Source: Timema cristinae (lineage: Eukaryota; Arthropoda; Insecta; Phasmatodea; Timematidae). From it: a stretch of DNA of 64,000 nt. This document shows positions 11,118-23,357 of the stretch, piece after piece. The notes below the pieces were generated by a model. The model made no database searches. It was given only the letters and a program-made list of their open reading frames with translations, and had not been told where the DNA came from. The stretch's first letter is position 1; the number at the start of each line of letters is the position of its first letter. The DNA lies in NCBI GenBank assembly GCA_039000515.1, contig JBCFYV010011135.1, positions 14,460,376-14,524,375 of the forward strand. The letters run 5' to 3'. The position numbers and the translations under genes are program-made.

Positions 11118-12690
11118 CAAAAACAGCTGGAGATGGGAAATGATTATAAGGTAGAAAAAATCTCGATTCACTTTGTCAGGGTTTGAATCCCAGCCTTTCA
11201 GATCAGCCGGACTCGTTCAACACCCACCTTAGATTTCCAGTCGAAACAATATTCTATGGGATAGCATTTCAGTAGGTAAAATAAGACACTAGCCTTTCGA
11301 GTTACTCGCATTTTAATCGATAACACATTTTTTTCAAAACACTATTGTATTTATGATGTTGACATTTTTTAAATGATACATTGTATAAAAAAAATCCTGA
11401 AATCAATCTCTTTAAGTTTAAAAATTACTTAAGACAGAAAGTTATTTTCTAAAATATGATTATTTTAAAATCAGTCATACATTAACATAAAATTCGTATA
11501 TTTTAAAAACAATTACTCCACAACAATGTTTCCCAAACTTTCACCGGCCACACACCATTTTTGGGACCATGGATCAACCAAAGTACTAATTTAAGTGCTT
11601 CATTAAAATTAAAAAAACATATACTAATCTTATAAAGTTTTGTATCAATGGTTATTCCAAATTTTAATTTAGTTTTAGTGGTAAGCTAGGCGAAAACCTC
11701 GACAGAGACAAAAAATATTTTCAAAATTCCACAAAATTACGTCGAAATCTGTGTTGATTTATTTATTGAGTTGGGATAAAGGGAGTGATGAGATAGTAAA
11801 GGTAGCAGGATAGAGAAGGAGAGAATACCAATGGAGACCAAGAGCTGGAGCAAGCGTGCGAGTGAGAGGAGAAGAATGGAAAAGAGTAAGGGAGGAAGAC
11901 GGAGACTTTTCCCACAAATCCTTAAGGATTTTCGAGATTCAATAATCAAATCCTTAAAAAATGATCTAACACTTTTGAATGTATAAATGTCATAATTAAT
12001 GGCTTATAAGAAATAATTATAATATTTAGTTACTATTTCTATTTTATATTATTTCATCATATTTATACTTTTTCTTATGTTCATGATTGTTCCAAAATTT
12101 GAATTCGTTATTTGAGATTTAAAAATAAATTAGATTCGAATTCGTAAAATAGTAGAGTCAACCCAACTCTACTTTTTACTATGCTGACCCGGCCAAAGCC
12201 TGGCAACAAATGATTATAATAATGATGGTTGTCTATCATCAACAAAATTTTATGATTAATAAAACTTTAACTCAACAATTGTTCATGTCTAACAGTTTGG
12301 TAAATATTGCTTTTACAATATCCTCTACACACCAACATTAAAATTTGCTTCAAAGAAAGTATTTTGAGTCCTGAAACCATTAGACTGGTAGTTTTGCATT
12401 TAAATAAATAAGCTACGAATAAGTTTTGTTACAATATATTCTACTAGTGTCCCAAGAATGTCCACAACTCAGAGGAAATTTATCAAGCCACAGGTCAGAT
12501 AAGCATGTTTTGGAGTTGCAATCAGTAATAACAAGGATATTTTTAAGTACCAAAAAAATCACAATTAGCTAAATATATTTTATTAGGAACACTTACTCCC
12601 TGGACAAGCACTTTTGAACAAAAATTACATTAAAAAACCTGACATTTTACAGTAAGATATTTAAAAATTAGTAGGCTTAACAAAATTGAT
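11118..12690. other. gene-free stretch
   Basis: A reverse box B-like GGGTTTGAATCCCAGCC at 11170, a hAT-like scrap (11524), a purine-rich block at 11765-11925 and AT-rich remainder. No conserved frame. Confidence 0.4.
11524..11700. mobile_element. hAT-like terminal fragment
   Basis: AATGTTTCCCAAACTTTCACC and GGCCACACACCATTTTTGGG resemble a hAT end; right end not found. Confidence 0.4.
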
Positions 12691-13074
12691 TAGGGTTGTG
12701 CGGAGTCCACTTTTTTAATTCAAAGCAAGCTCGAATCGAATATATGAGATATTATTGAAGCCGAATCGAAGTTTGAATATTTTCTTTAAGTTATTTTATT
12801 CTTGAAAAAATATTGTATTGTGTGCACTAAAATTACTTGGAAAATATTTTATTGCATCATTGTTTGTAATAGTTTGTGTTAATCTGACAAATCAAGCTAT
12901 TTTCACAATTTACAATTATATTACTTAAGTTTTTTTTATATGAACATTAATCTATAATGTATAAAACAACTCAGAATAGCTATAATTGAACATAAATTAA
13001 GTATTTTATCTGTCAATATTTTTATGGTTGACGCTTTGAAGCCGGAATTTGTTTCGAAACTTCGTACACCCCTA
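12691..13074. mobile_element. GTGTGCGAA-type MITE, 384 bp
   Basis: Ends TAGGGTTGTGCGGAGTCCAC and ...GTACACCCCTA; interior AAAATTACTTGGAAAATATT. Flanks AAATTGAT and AAGTTAAT may be a decayed 8-bp duplication. Confidence 0.78.
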
Positions 13075-14659
13075 AAGTTAATTAATTTCACATATTTAAA
13101 AATAAAACTATATAAATTTGATAAGGGTATGCAAAATCCCTTTTTGAAATGTGATTCAAAAGAAAATCAAAGCTTGGAAAATGCAAATAAAGTTAAAAGG
13201 TGAAGTAAAAAAAAGTTTTAACTTTCACTTTCTTATATTATAAAAGCAACCCCAAGTAAATGGCAATAAAATAATAATCAAAACTTAACCGATTTTTATG
13301 GCCTACAGCCAAAGACCAAAATGACCAAAAGTCTGTGTAAAAACACTATGAAACGCTCAATTTTGTATCAGGAAAAAATTCAAAGTAATAAATGTAATTA
13401 AGTTTGGAATGCTACAAAAAAGAAAGAAAAAAGAAGTTTCTCATTTGGTTAGTAAGTTGTTTTTTTTTACAAGTTTTTGGTTTGCTTTAAATTTTCTTTC
13501 AAAGATGTCAAATAAATTGTGGGTATCAAAGTTGAAGTGAATGGGTGTTAAATTTTTGACTTTTGGTTTTTCAAAGCTTTTCACAAGCTCAAGTTTGAAA
13601 GAAAACTCGATTTAAAAAAAGTACAACATTTAATTTGGATTGCTATTGTAAAATTAAGCTAGGAAGAAACTTAAAAAAAAAACTTTTTTTTCTGTCAACA
13701 TTGATATTATTTTACTATATATGTAGTATTATTTTACAGATAATGATGTGATGTATCAAAAGTGGCAGCTGTCGATCATATGTTACATATGAATATTTAA
13801 AAATTGTTTTTTTATTAAATTATTTCAACTGTAAAAAATGTTTCTTTCTCATTAAATATTAATGACTTTTTTTTAATAGGATCTGGAAATATAAATGGGA
13901 ATAAACACCACATGGTTCTTAATATAAAAGTAAAAAACATCATTTACAATGCTGCCACTGCCTCTTAAAGAAAATCAGTTAATGCTCAATTTCTCAACTT
14001 GCGTTTGTATCAAAGAAAAAGAGTAACACAAAAATCCACTTCCCCAGAAGGTAAAAACCCTCAAATAATTGGTCTAAAGAGTAGAATATGTTCTGGATAG
14101 AAGATAAAATTGGTTGACCAGGTTAGTTTTTAAAATATAAGATGTATTTTAAGAGACATACATATTTTCTTACCAACATTACAAATTTAAAGTTTGTAAT
14201 CTATTTTATAATAACATCAGCTGAGAAATCATTTAATAAAAATATTAAATTTCAAAGTTAAAATCTTTGTAAAATTAATTATTGCCTGTAGATAAAACCC
14301 TCAAAATACAATTTTTTTGGAAGTAAACACACTAAAATACTGCCATGTCTATACACCTTACATCAGTTATAAAACAAATTTAATAACATGAGATAAATAA
14401 TATACTTATATGTATGTTTCTGTTTTAGTCTTTCTTAATGTTTGATGAGGTCAAAGGTCAAAATATTGATTAAATTTGTGTTTTGAATTTGAGTGACTTT
14501 TTCTTACTATAAACAATGGAAGCAAGTATAGAAATAAAAGATAAATGAAAATAAACAAACCCAATAGGTTTTTGCAATGAAAGGAAGAACCCATTTACAA
14601 TGCTGTCACTGGATTAAGAGCTAATGGCTTCCTCTTGCATAAAATTAATAGTTACCACC
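13075..14659. other. gene-free stretch between two MITEs
   Basis: Very AT-rich with faint MITE-end sequence (GGGTATGCAAAATCCC at 13127; CAAAGCTTTTCACAAGC at 13572). Nothing else recognised. Confidence 0.4.
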
Positions 14660-15110
14660 TAGGGGTGTGCGAAGTCGCTTGTTTCAATTTGAGGCAAACT
14701 CGAACCGACTATATGAAATATTCCCTAAGCCGAAACGAGGTTTGAATATTTTATGTTAGTTGTTTTATGCTTTAAAAAAAATATAGTGTGGTTTTGTATA
14801 TGACCTTATGACCTAAAATTACTTGGAAAATGTTTTATTGAACAATAATTGTTTGTAATATTTTGTTTTAATCTGCTAAATCAAGCTTTTATCACAACTT
14901 TCAACTCAACTACTTCAGATTTTTTTACATCAATATTAATTTATGGTTTGTATAACAGCTCAGAGTGGCAATAACTGATCAACAATTGAGTATTTTAGCT
15001 GTCAATATTTTGTTGACAAAGCTTCATGGTTATTGAAGCCAAAACTTTTTTGAAGCAAAGTCAAATACTATATTTGTTTCGAAGCCAAGTCAAAGTTTCG
15101 CACACCCCTA
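14660..15110. mobile_element. GTGTGCGAA-type MITE, 451 bp, best copy
   Basis: Ends TAGGGGTGTGCGAAG... and ...TTCGCACACCCCTA. Interior shared with copies at 12691, 33493 and 39491 (AAAATTACTTGGAAAATGTT, TTGTTTGTAATATTTTG). Ends resemble hAT-type termini, but no 8-bp duplication is clear. Confidence 0.82.
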
Positions 15111-18100
15111 TGTAAAAATCCTTTGAGCTAAACTTCATTCTATCGAAATTCATCAACATGGAGTGTGAAATGCATAGCGTAACTTACTATAAGAATAAAC
15201 GAAAAACACAAAAAGGAGAAAGATATTGGTCAAGAATGACATATTACCATAAAGCATTTGATGTCTGATCTCATTTTATTATTCCTTTCCCTAATCTTCT
15301 CGGTTTAAATGTTTTATAATACAATTTTAGCTGGTTATTAAACAAAGCCAAATAAATAACTGTGTGAAAACAATCCCTTTATAATCAAATATAGACATTC
15401 AAATAAAATGAATGTAATGTATAATAATACAATGTAGAAACACTGTACAATAATGTAAAGTAATTGATAGTGAAGAGGTGTAAAGTGTAAAAGTTTAAGA
15501 AAAGAGAAGTGTGTTTGTTTCAATCGAGGCCTACCCCAAATATCCTTTCAGGTTGGCTTCCTTCACTATTACTTACTTTACATTATTGTATTAATTAGTT
15601 CTTAGATATTTATTAAGAAAACAGTGGCATTTGATGAAAAACTTGTTTAAATAAAGATAAATAATATGTATGAAATAAAGTGCATTGAGCAAAAACAAAT
15701 TGTAATAAATAAAATGAGAGAATATTAGGAAAATAATAGAGCACAAATAAAAGTAAAAACAAGCCATAATATAATCAAATTATTGAAGTGTGTTTAAATA
15801 TGTATTAGTGTTTTTACTTTTATTTGTGCTCTCTATGTGTCTCCAACTATTATATAAATTTATTTATTACAAACTAGATAAAGATAAAAAGTCCTGGTCA
15901 AGTTCTAAGACACCCATGACAAATATTCATCAAGAATTGAAGATGCTATGTGTAGAAAATTAAATTAAACTTCTCTATTGAAGCAGTATTTGATTTATTT
16001 TGTTCTAAAAAAATTTTGTCGTATTTTTTTTCTAACTCAACTTAATGTCTACCTGACCTGATTGGTGACACCACTATCTCCACTTTTAACCAGATAAAGT
16101 GGCCAATTTACCTTCTTTATAGAAAATAAAGTGTTTGTGATCTGATGTGACAGTATTCATACTAAAGATCATTTAATCTTCCAAGCTTCGTTAATCATGT
16201 ACAATTAATTATAAATGTGTATGCTTTCTCCATAGCATTTTTATATATTATTAGTTTTATTTTATATGTATTGATAATATCTATTAAAAGTGACCCCTGC
16301 AGATCACATGACTTTAAGTATGAATACATAAAAAATAAAGTTCTATTAACTTTTCTAGCTGTCAAATAAGGACTTTCACATTAAAAGTGAATTGAATCCT
16401 CAGCATAATATTATTTACATAATTTATTAACTGTTAAAATTGTGCTCCATGATTTAATATAATGTTATAATGTGGTTCCACATTTAATCAAGTGGCAAAT
16501 TTACAAAATTGGCTTTTGTAATTTTTTTTATCTTGATTTGAATCTAGCTGTGGTTTGAATTTGATAAGAAACAGCATTATTTGAAACATTCAAATATAAA
16601 AGTCGAACTTTTTAAAGAAACCAGCAATGACTAGTTATTAAAATAAAATTAACCATCTCATCACAAAACACTAATTAAGTTATGTGGTTGAATTTATATT
16701 TTGTTTTAACAGAATAACTCACATTAGGCTATTTGAATTGATGATAGAAACTTAAGAAGTTCATTATATCAATAATATAGTGATTGTAAAGCTGTAGTTT
16801 GTATGGTTTTAATCAGGGCTGTGCCGATTTCGATACTAAATTCCTCCATACCTATGGTAATGACTGGTATCGCAATAATCAATACTATATGCTAAAAATC
16901 TTGATACTACTCTTCAATATTTAACATGGATGACTCCTCAAACGGTTGATTTTTAAAGTAGTGGAGAAAGGGAGAAACGATAATAATCGGAACACCGCCA
17001 ATGGCTGGACATTAGTTACTCATTGTAGTTTTGCTTTATCCTATTATTCTCTTCGCTCAGCTTTAAACTTAATATAAACATACCATTCCTCTGCAGCTTA
17101 TCAACACGGTCACAGTCAGTCAAGTTTCGCTTATCAAAGGGAACTGTATTTGTAAAATGAACCTAAGGAGAACACTTATTTTCTATCAAAAAGAGTCGAG
17201 TAAAATATTCACTTCATAAGGTCAAACTCTGAGATGACAGGAAAAAGACCACTAGGCCTAATAAATTGTATGAGGTGAAAGATGTTTTACAAAATTTAAG
17301 TCAATAGTTTAACTCTACTAAAGATGAGATTTCTATTGTGTGTGACTTATTATTTTTTATGTCTATTTTCTTGACAAATATGTCAATCTCTAATAAAAAA
17401 ATATAGCTTAACCTAAGAATTTAATCCAAAAGAATTTCATTATAAAATATTTATACAGATTTGATTCGTGATTCATAATCAATTCGAGTTAGGCTCTTAA
17501 CATTTGGGTTTAATTCAAAACTGAGAATCTTCCCTTTCCGCAGGCTTATAAATTAAATGATCTGGGATTGGTTATTTTACCCTATAGCAAATCTAGTCCC
17601 AAAATGTTAACACAATGACACTTAAATATACAAGGACATTTAAAAATGTTCAAAATATTTTGTTTTCTTATCTATTAAATTGTTGAGTCAATGAATCAAA
17701 ACTAAGATTTGAGGGACCTTAAGATTCAAGTAACTCAATTTTAATAACATATATGTACTTGTATACTTTTTAAGTACACATTTTAACACACTACTTACCT
17801 AGTAATTTCATATTGTAATACAGATGCATACATAAGAATTGATTTCCTAGCTAAGCAAAACTTACAAATTAAGAATTCAATATTTTTAATGAAAGGTCAT
17901 TGAATTTTCTAGGAGCAACACTTATTTTTTAAGGTTCATATCAAAACCAATAAGGAACTCGATTTTTACTATTTTTTAATGTCTTTTTTTTTATTGAATT
18001 TTTCATAATATACTAGAGTTGTGACTATCCAGCCTAAAGTAGCGGCATTCCTGGCAGAATAATGAAAACGTCGGCTAAAACAGAATTCGAGTGTAAATAA

Positions 18101-18196
18101 TTTTCAGAAAGTGTTTGCCTTAAGTAGGTATGCTTCATGCACAACTCCCTTGACGCTGCTTCTGTTCCCAGCCAAATAAAAACAGTGTTGCTATCT
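15111..18196. other. gene-free stretch
   Basis: AT-rich, with one GAAGCAGTATTTGATTTATT repeat (15977) and a hAT-like scrap (16824). No conserved coding frame. Confidence 0.4.
16824..16930. mobile_element. hAT-like terminal fragment
   Basis: CAGGGCTGTGCCGATTTCGA then TATCGATACT-like repeats. Similar ATCGATA/TATCAATA sequence occurs at 35470-35500 and 35880-35950 in EDC3 intron 2. Confidence 0.35.
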
Positions 18197-18250
18197 AGGG
18201 GTGTGCGAAGGCCACTTTTTAAATGTGAAGCAAAGCTTGAAAATTGCAAA
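18197..18250. mobile_element. MITE left-end fragment next to the solo LTR
   Basis: TAGGGGTGTGCGAAGGCCAC followed by AATGTGAAGCAAAGCTTG; no partner end found nearby. Confidence 0.5.
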
Positions 18251-18305
18251 GAAAAGTTATTAATAATGAATGCATACAGGCTTACTGATAAGCTTAGAAA
18301 ATTAT

Positions 18306-19348
18306 TGTAACAAGATTAGTGTTTAACAGTGGGACCAGCGTGGTCTCATTGTTTACCCTAGCTGCGCTCCTTGTTCTCTCTGTCTCCCTCCTTGTCTAGC
18401 AGGTAGGCAGCGACATTCTCACTTGGCTGGGGGATTAGAGGGGCCGAGGGGGTGCGGGGAGGAGGGCGGAGACAAGTCTGGAAGGGTCGGGACCCATTTT
18501 ATTCTGGACTCTTAACTTTAGAAATGGAGGATTCCAGACCCTTCGCTGTCACCACCCCTATATAAACAAGCTCAGCGATAGCCGTGCAGATTCAGTTCTT
18601 GGTTCTCGACTGATGAGTCCGGGAGTCGCCAGTGCGAGTGTGTGGACCAGTGTGGACAGTGTGTGAGCCGGGAGTGGACCAGCGAGTCCAGTGTGTCAAC
18701 CAGCGAGTCCAGTATTTGTGTGGCGCGTGCCAGAGTAGTGTGTATGGCACTGGGACCTGTGGCGGGGTGCCGTGAGTGTAATTAGCATTGAAAGTAAAAT
18801 TACAGTGAACGAACGTTTTTAGAAACTGTTATTTGGATATTTAACTAGTTATTCAGTATTTTTTTTAACAAGCTGTTTACTTGATGTAATCCTATTTAAT
18901 GTTTTTTTTTATTTGTGTATTGATCTACAAACAATTGCCTATATTACCTTAGTCAGTGAACTGTTTAGTTATAGTTAATCCAGTGTAATTTTATTTTATG
19001 TGTTTTCATTTGTTTATTAATTTAAAGACGATTATTAGTATTACTTAACTAAGTGAACTACTCAGTTATAATTTATTCAGATTATTCTATTTATTATGTC
19101 CTTATTGGTTTATTGATTTAGATAATTAATTTGACTACCTAATTTGTTAAATTGTTTAGCTGTATTTTTAATTCTGTTAATGTTTTTAAGTGGTGTTTTT
19201 AATAATCAAAACCTTGAATATTCCGTGGGCATTTTTTATTCGTGTTTGTTTGGCAGCCTACCCCAATATCTCTAAAAGAACTCGTGGTTCACACTTTCAC
19301 GTGTGAACGGCCTGTGACCCTCCAAGGTCACGTGTGCCCCCAGTTACA
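18306..19348. mobile_element. solo LTR of an LTR retrotransposon (1043 bp)
   Basis: Ends are a perfect 6-bp inverted repeat, TGTAAC...GTTACA, flanked by a 4-bp direct duplication TTAT (18302-18305 and 19349-19352). The left third is GC-rich and promoter-like, with a TATA box at 18559-18566 and an initiator-like TCAGTT near 18592. Short direct repeats of GACCAGCGAGTCCAGT type follow at about 18650-18715. The right two thirds hold about three diverged tandem copies of a 100-bp AT-rich unit (about 18905-19200). A 4-bp duplication fits gypsy- or BEL-type elements. No internal retroelement sequence is present, so it is most simply a recombination remnant. Confidence 0.8.
18559..18566 (+). promoter_or_regulatory. 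TATA box of the solo LTR
   Basis: TATATAAA followed about 35 bases later by TCAGTT, an arthropod-type initiator. Implies plus-strand transcription from about 18594 if active. Confidence 0.55.
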
Positions 19349-19352
19349 TTAT

Positions 19353-20290
19353 CAATAGATTTTTAATATTTACTTACATTGTGGAGATGATCAAATTATT
19401 TGCAAATTTTACATATGCATGTCTTTTTATCTACATTTCTATGATAATAATAATAATAGATTAAATCCTGTTTTAATTTCCAACATCCCATATCATCCAT
19501 TTTGAATAATAAAGAAAATGCAACGAAGCTATGAAAAACTTCTGTGATAAAATGCACATGTTAATTTGTCACAGATAATTCCAAAGAGATAGAATATTTA
19601 AGACTAAACATTAGATGCGAGCTGGGATGACGACACAACTAAAGCGATTTCTCTGCTTCATACCAATGACCTTGGTGTTACTTCTTTATATGTATTTTTA
19701 TTTTTTACAAAATTATGTTGGCGATAGTGAATATAATATATTAAAATTTACTTACCCGCTTTTGATTTATGCTTACGGTATGGTAGTTAAATTACTAGTC
19801 GATGTTAAAATTCTGTTTAGTAACAGTTTTAAAATGATTAAATATTGAAATATGTAATATTTAATATGATAAAATTAAATTAATTGATGATTTATCAAAG
19901 TTTTATCCTTCCTTCGAAATTTTTTGAATATGTGAAAGTTATTGGAGATGTAAAAGTCAAAGCCGAAGGAGATTTGACTTTCAACTCCGACTTCGACTTT
20001 TTGAAACTTCAACACAATTAATGCTATCTACAATGACCAAACAACCGCAATTATACTACTGTATTATACGCCAACGCTTGCATAGCAGTTATGCTTTGCT
20101 GTCTACAATGTAATAGTTGTAAGGCGTTTGGGATTGATTATTTATTAATTACTAGTGTAAGTGTACTGGTTTATTTATTTCAATACACACTTATTAACAC
20201 CGAGAATCGAGCGAGTGATACAGAGGTCCAGATATTTAAAGGCAGATAATCGCGACTCTAATGTACTAATAAAATATTATGTTCTTAAAT
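19353..20290. other. gene-free stretch after the solo LTR
   Basis: AT-rich; a short open frame at 19615-19848 resembles no family I know and is probably chance. Confidence 0.4.
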
Positions 20291-21105
20291 AGGGGTGTGT
20301 GAAACCAGTTTTCCAGTTCAAAGCAAAGTCAAAGTGAATATTTGAAAATATTCCCAAGGTAGAGTTTTTTTAATCATCACGTGTTCAGGTTATAAACATA
20401 TATGATAAATAATCTAATGGGGCAGGGATGAAAAAGGAAGCATTTTAAAGATAAACTACCCCAGTTTGCACAAAAGGAGAGTTGGAATCTATTTAAAACT
20501 CGTAGACCCAAGCTAGATTTGATCTCGAATCTTTCCATCATCAGCAGGATAGCCTAACACCTTGGACCGTTCCACCACTGAAGTGGGTTTCAAATAAAAT
20601 AAAGTCCTAAAATGCTTCTGAAAACATTATATTTAAAAAAAACTTAAGGTGTTTATTTTTAACCTGATTTATTTATATTTAATTTAGTTCATTTAAAAAA
20701 AAAATACTATGATTAAATTTTTATCCTGTAATAACTATCTTAGTCCTATTCCATATTGCAAACAAAAAATGTAAAAGACTGTTTAAAAAATAAATAAATT
20801 TATTTTAACAAATTCAATGAAATTTTTAATAACTAACACATTAAAAGTTAGGAAGTTATGTTGGTATGGTTTTCATATAAACATAATAAATATTGTGCAA
20901 GAAAATACTTATTATTACACATTTATAATGTCTTCGACACTATTGAAATGCCTTAATGTGGAGTTTCCAGTTATAAAAAAATACAATATTAATTTATTTT
21001 TGCTATTATTGGAAACTTGCTATTGTGTTGTGAGTAAGTAAATATGATAAAAAAAAAGTATTTAACTTCATATGACATTAAAAAAAAGTGTGCAACACAC
21101 CCTTT
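20291..21105. mobile_element. GTGTGCGAA-type MITE relative with nested SINE
   Basis: Left end TAGGGGTGTGTGAAACCAG. The stretch 20635-20915 is similar to 27735-28000 (AATAAATTTATTTTAACAA, GTTATGTTGGTATGGTTTTC against GCTATGTTGGGATAGTTTTC). The right boundary is uncertain; another same-type terminus, GTGGACTTCACACATCCCTA, sits at 22311-22330. Confidence 0.5.
20372..20592 (-). mobile_element. SINE-C, diverged, inside a MITE
   Basis: Reverse copy with decayed tail (AATCATCACGTGTTCAGG), body, and head complement CCACTGAAGTGGG. Confidence 0.65.
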
Positions 21106-22846
21106 AGTTGAAAATGTGGGCACTATCATTGCTAACAGCGGAGGCCCTTGGTCGGTATAGCTCACTTGTTGGCTCAAGACAAGTCGTGTGTTTTTTTTAC
21201 TAGAAAAAGTGTAATTAATTCCTTCACCCTATTTACGTTCCATCCCCATGTAATCCAATCTTTGTGTTCAAATTATTACAAACTTAAATAAAATGTGAAT
21301 AATCTGAAGCTTACAGTCGACAGCTCTAGTAGGCTGTCGTAAGTAATTAATTTTAATTTACTTCAGGTTCGGCAAAAATAAAAAAAAAAAATTAACAAAT
21401 CACTTTAAGTATTACAAAAAAAGAATATGACACCAATATTTAAAAAAAAAAACCTTTATAGTATTGAGCAGCAATTAACCTATATTGTGGAATTATTATC
21501 ACTTTTACTTTTCTATTTTTTGTTACAAACATTTTAAAATCTAAATTTAAAAACTTTTAAGACTTCAACGCAAATGAGAATAATAAGAAACAAATAAAAA
21601 GAAGCACAGATAAACAAGTGGCCGTAAATAGTTAGAAAAATTTCAATTATGAATGTTACCAACATAAAGAATACAATTTATGGACTGAATTTTATATCAA
21701 GTTTTGGGTTTATCTAAAATACTAAATTACTTATTTAATTTAAAAGAAGATTATTTAACACTTAGAATTATTTAGCAGTACCTTCATTTAAGAGTGAATA
21801 ATTTACATAAGTTTAAACAGGCAGCTGCAAAATCGAAGCCTAAACATTTTTTAATCTAAGTGATCAGATCTACCTCTAAGCCCTGCTGCTATAGTCCATT
21901 CTGTGTTTTACTCTCTTCTGCTGAATATATGATAATGACTGATGTAACCGGAAAATTATATAATTATGTGTTTTAGTGTTTTTTAATTATGAATTTTGAG
22001 GGCTACAGTTTTCTGGTAAGTGGTAGGCCTTGCCCTTCTATCCTCCTTTCAATGTTTAATTTAACATTATCCAATGGGTAAGGATGAGTATTTTTAGAGG
22101 AAATGCATCAACATTAACATCAATAAAGGTTTAGAAATCAGCTATGAGCGAAATATAAAAAAAAAACATCTTTCGTCTACCCATATTCAAACTTCCATTC
22201 AAAGTGTATAACTCAGACGAGTAGCTAAGACGTGATACTAAGAAAAACACAATGATTTGAGTGTGAGAATATTGCATGTATTCAATTCAAGTTTGCTATG
22301 AAGTGAAAAGGTGGACTTCACACATCCCTAGGGTGAACCCTAGTACCAACACACACACACACAAAAAATGAAATTTGGCATGATCATAATTGTACACCAC
22401 CATATAACTTATATTTTCCTATAACCTCCCATTTAACAACAAATGTTATCCTAGACATTTAACTTTTTTTTTTTTCAAAACTCTTTTAAGACATGTTATA
22501 TCTTAATTTAACATCACTCTCAGATAATGACTGGTGATGTTACAAAAAAAATGAGGTTTTGAATAATTCAAATTCTATTGCAAACAAGTGTGTTTGGAGT
22601 TTTTTTTTTATCTTGTGTCCAAGCTTTTCACACCCACTCCCACCCCTATTTCCATCAAATTAATGCGTCAGTCTTAAACTATACCTAAATATTATTTCAA
22701 TAAAATTAATATTTGAGATATGTACAGCAAATAAAACATTAGCTGTCTAACATTAATGTTACATACATAAACAAAGACAATATATACTTAAGAATTTATT
22801 TCGTGTACATCTCCCTGAAAGCTATCTAAGTTGTAATCATTTTCTC
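21106..22846. other. gene-free stretch downstream of EDC3
   Basis: A near hairpin at 21311-21345 (CTTACAGTCGACAGC...GCTGTCGTAAG), a decayed SINE tail at 22203-22245 and a MITE end at 22311-22330. Otherwise featureless AT-rich sequence. Confidence 0.4.
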
Positions 22847-22852
22847 TTTATT
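22847..22852 (-). promoter_or_regulatory. candidate EDC3 polyadenylation signal
   Basis: AATAAA on the minus strand, 171 bases downstream of the EDC3 stop. The region is AT-rich, so other AATAAA matches occur by chance. Position is plausible but no cleavage site is visible. Confidence 0.3.
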
Positions 22853-23022
22853 AACGAGAACATTATCCTTCAATCCCTTTTGTATTTTTTTTTTAATATT
22901 TCCCAATATTATTTATAATAAATGTAAGTAAGAGCTACTTAACATTAAAAAAGAGAAACTACCGATTAGTGATATTGCCCAAAGATACCTCTGTCAAGAG
23001 AAGCCGTAAGCGCATGACGTAC

Positions 23023-23357
23023 TCAAGTGTCGTTGGGGTGCAGCGGGATGACAAACTTGGGCCCAAACGGGGAGGTGTATTTTATCCCCACCTGGAAAAA
23101 CACCTGCTGGGGGCAGGCCAGGTTGCACAGGTACAGCTTACCGCTTTCGAGGCTGTGCGCCAGTGGAAGGATGGGGAGCAGGGAGAACTTGGTGTCCACG
23201 CCGGGGGTGCCTCCTGCCGGTGGATCCAGCGCCAGCACCGCCGCACGGCTCTCGTTGGTCCAGGCCGCTGCCGATGAGTACCACGGCTGCTCCGCGCCAT
23301 TCCCCTCGCTATCCAACAGAGCTGACACTATCAAGTCCACAGATATTGACGGCAGCT
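23023..23357 (-). CDS. EDC3: EDC3 exon 7: C-terminal half of YjeF_N and stop
   Basis: Acceptor TTTACAG|AG; TGA stop at 23023-23025. The 111-residue tail runs [20 protein letters not shown], then [24 protein letters not shown], and ends [16 protein letters not shown]. This matches the vertebrate QPWYKAAVAWANQNRAPVLS...FVIPLHSA end. GC content is clearly higher than the flanking intron. Open frames on the plus strand over this exon are shadows. The 3' UTR must extend below 23023. Confidence 0.97.

Noticed and set aside
18034..18249. 71-codon minus-strand frame beside the MITE end
   Set aside because: It runs into the MITE terminus and has no recognisable similarity.
18608..18640. CTGATGAG-like hammerhead ribozyme core in the solo LTR
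   Set aside because: The matching GAAA core and helices are absent in the following bases.
19615..19848. 77-codon hydrophobic frame, possible small membrane protein
   Set aside because: AT-rich chance frame with no recognisable family, splice context or conservation evidence.
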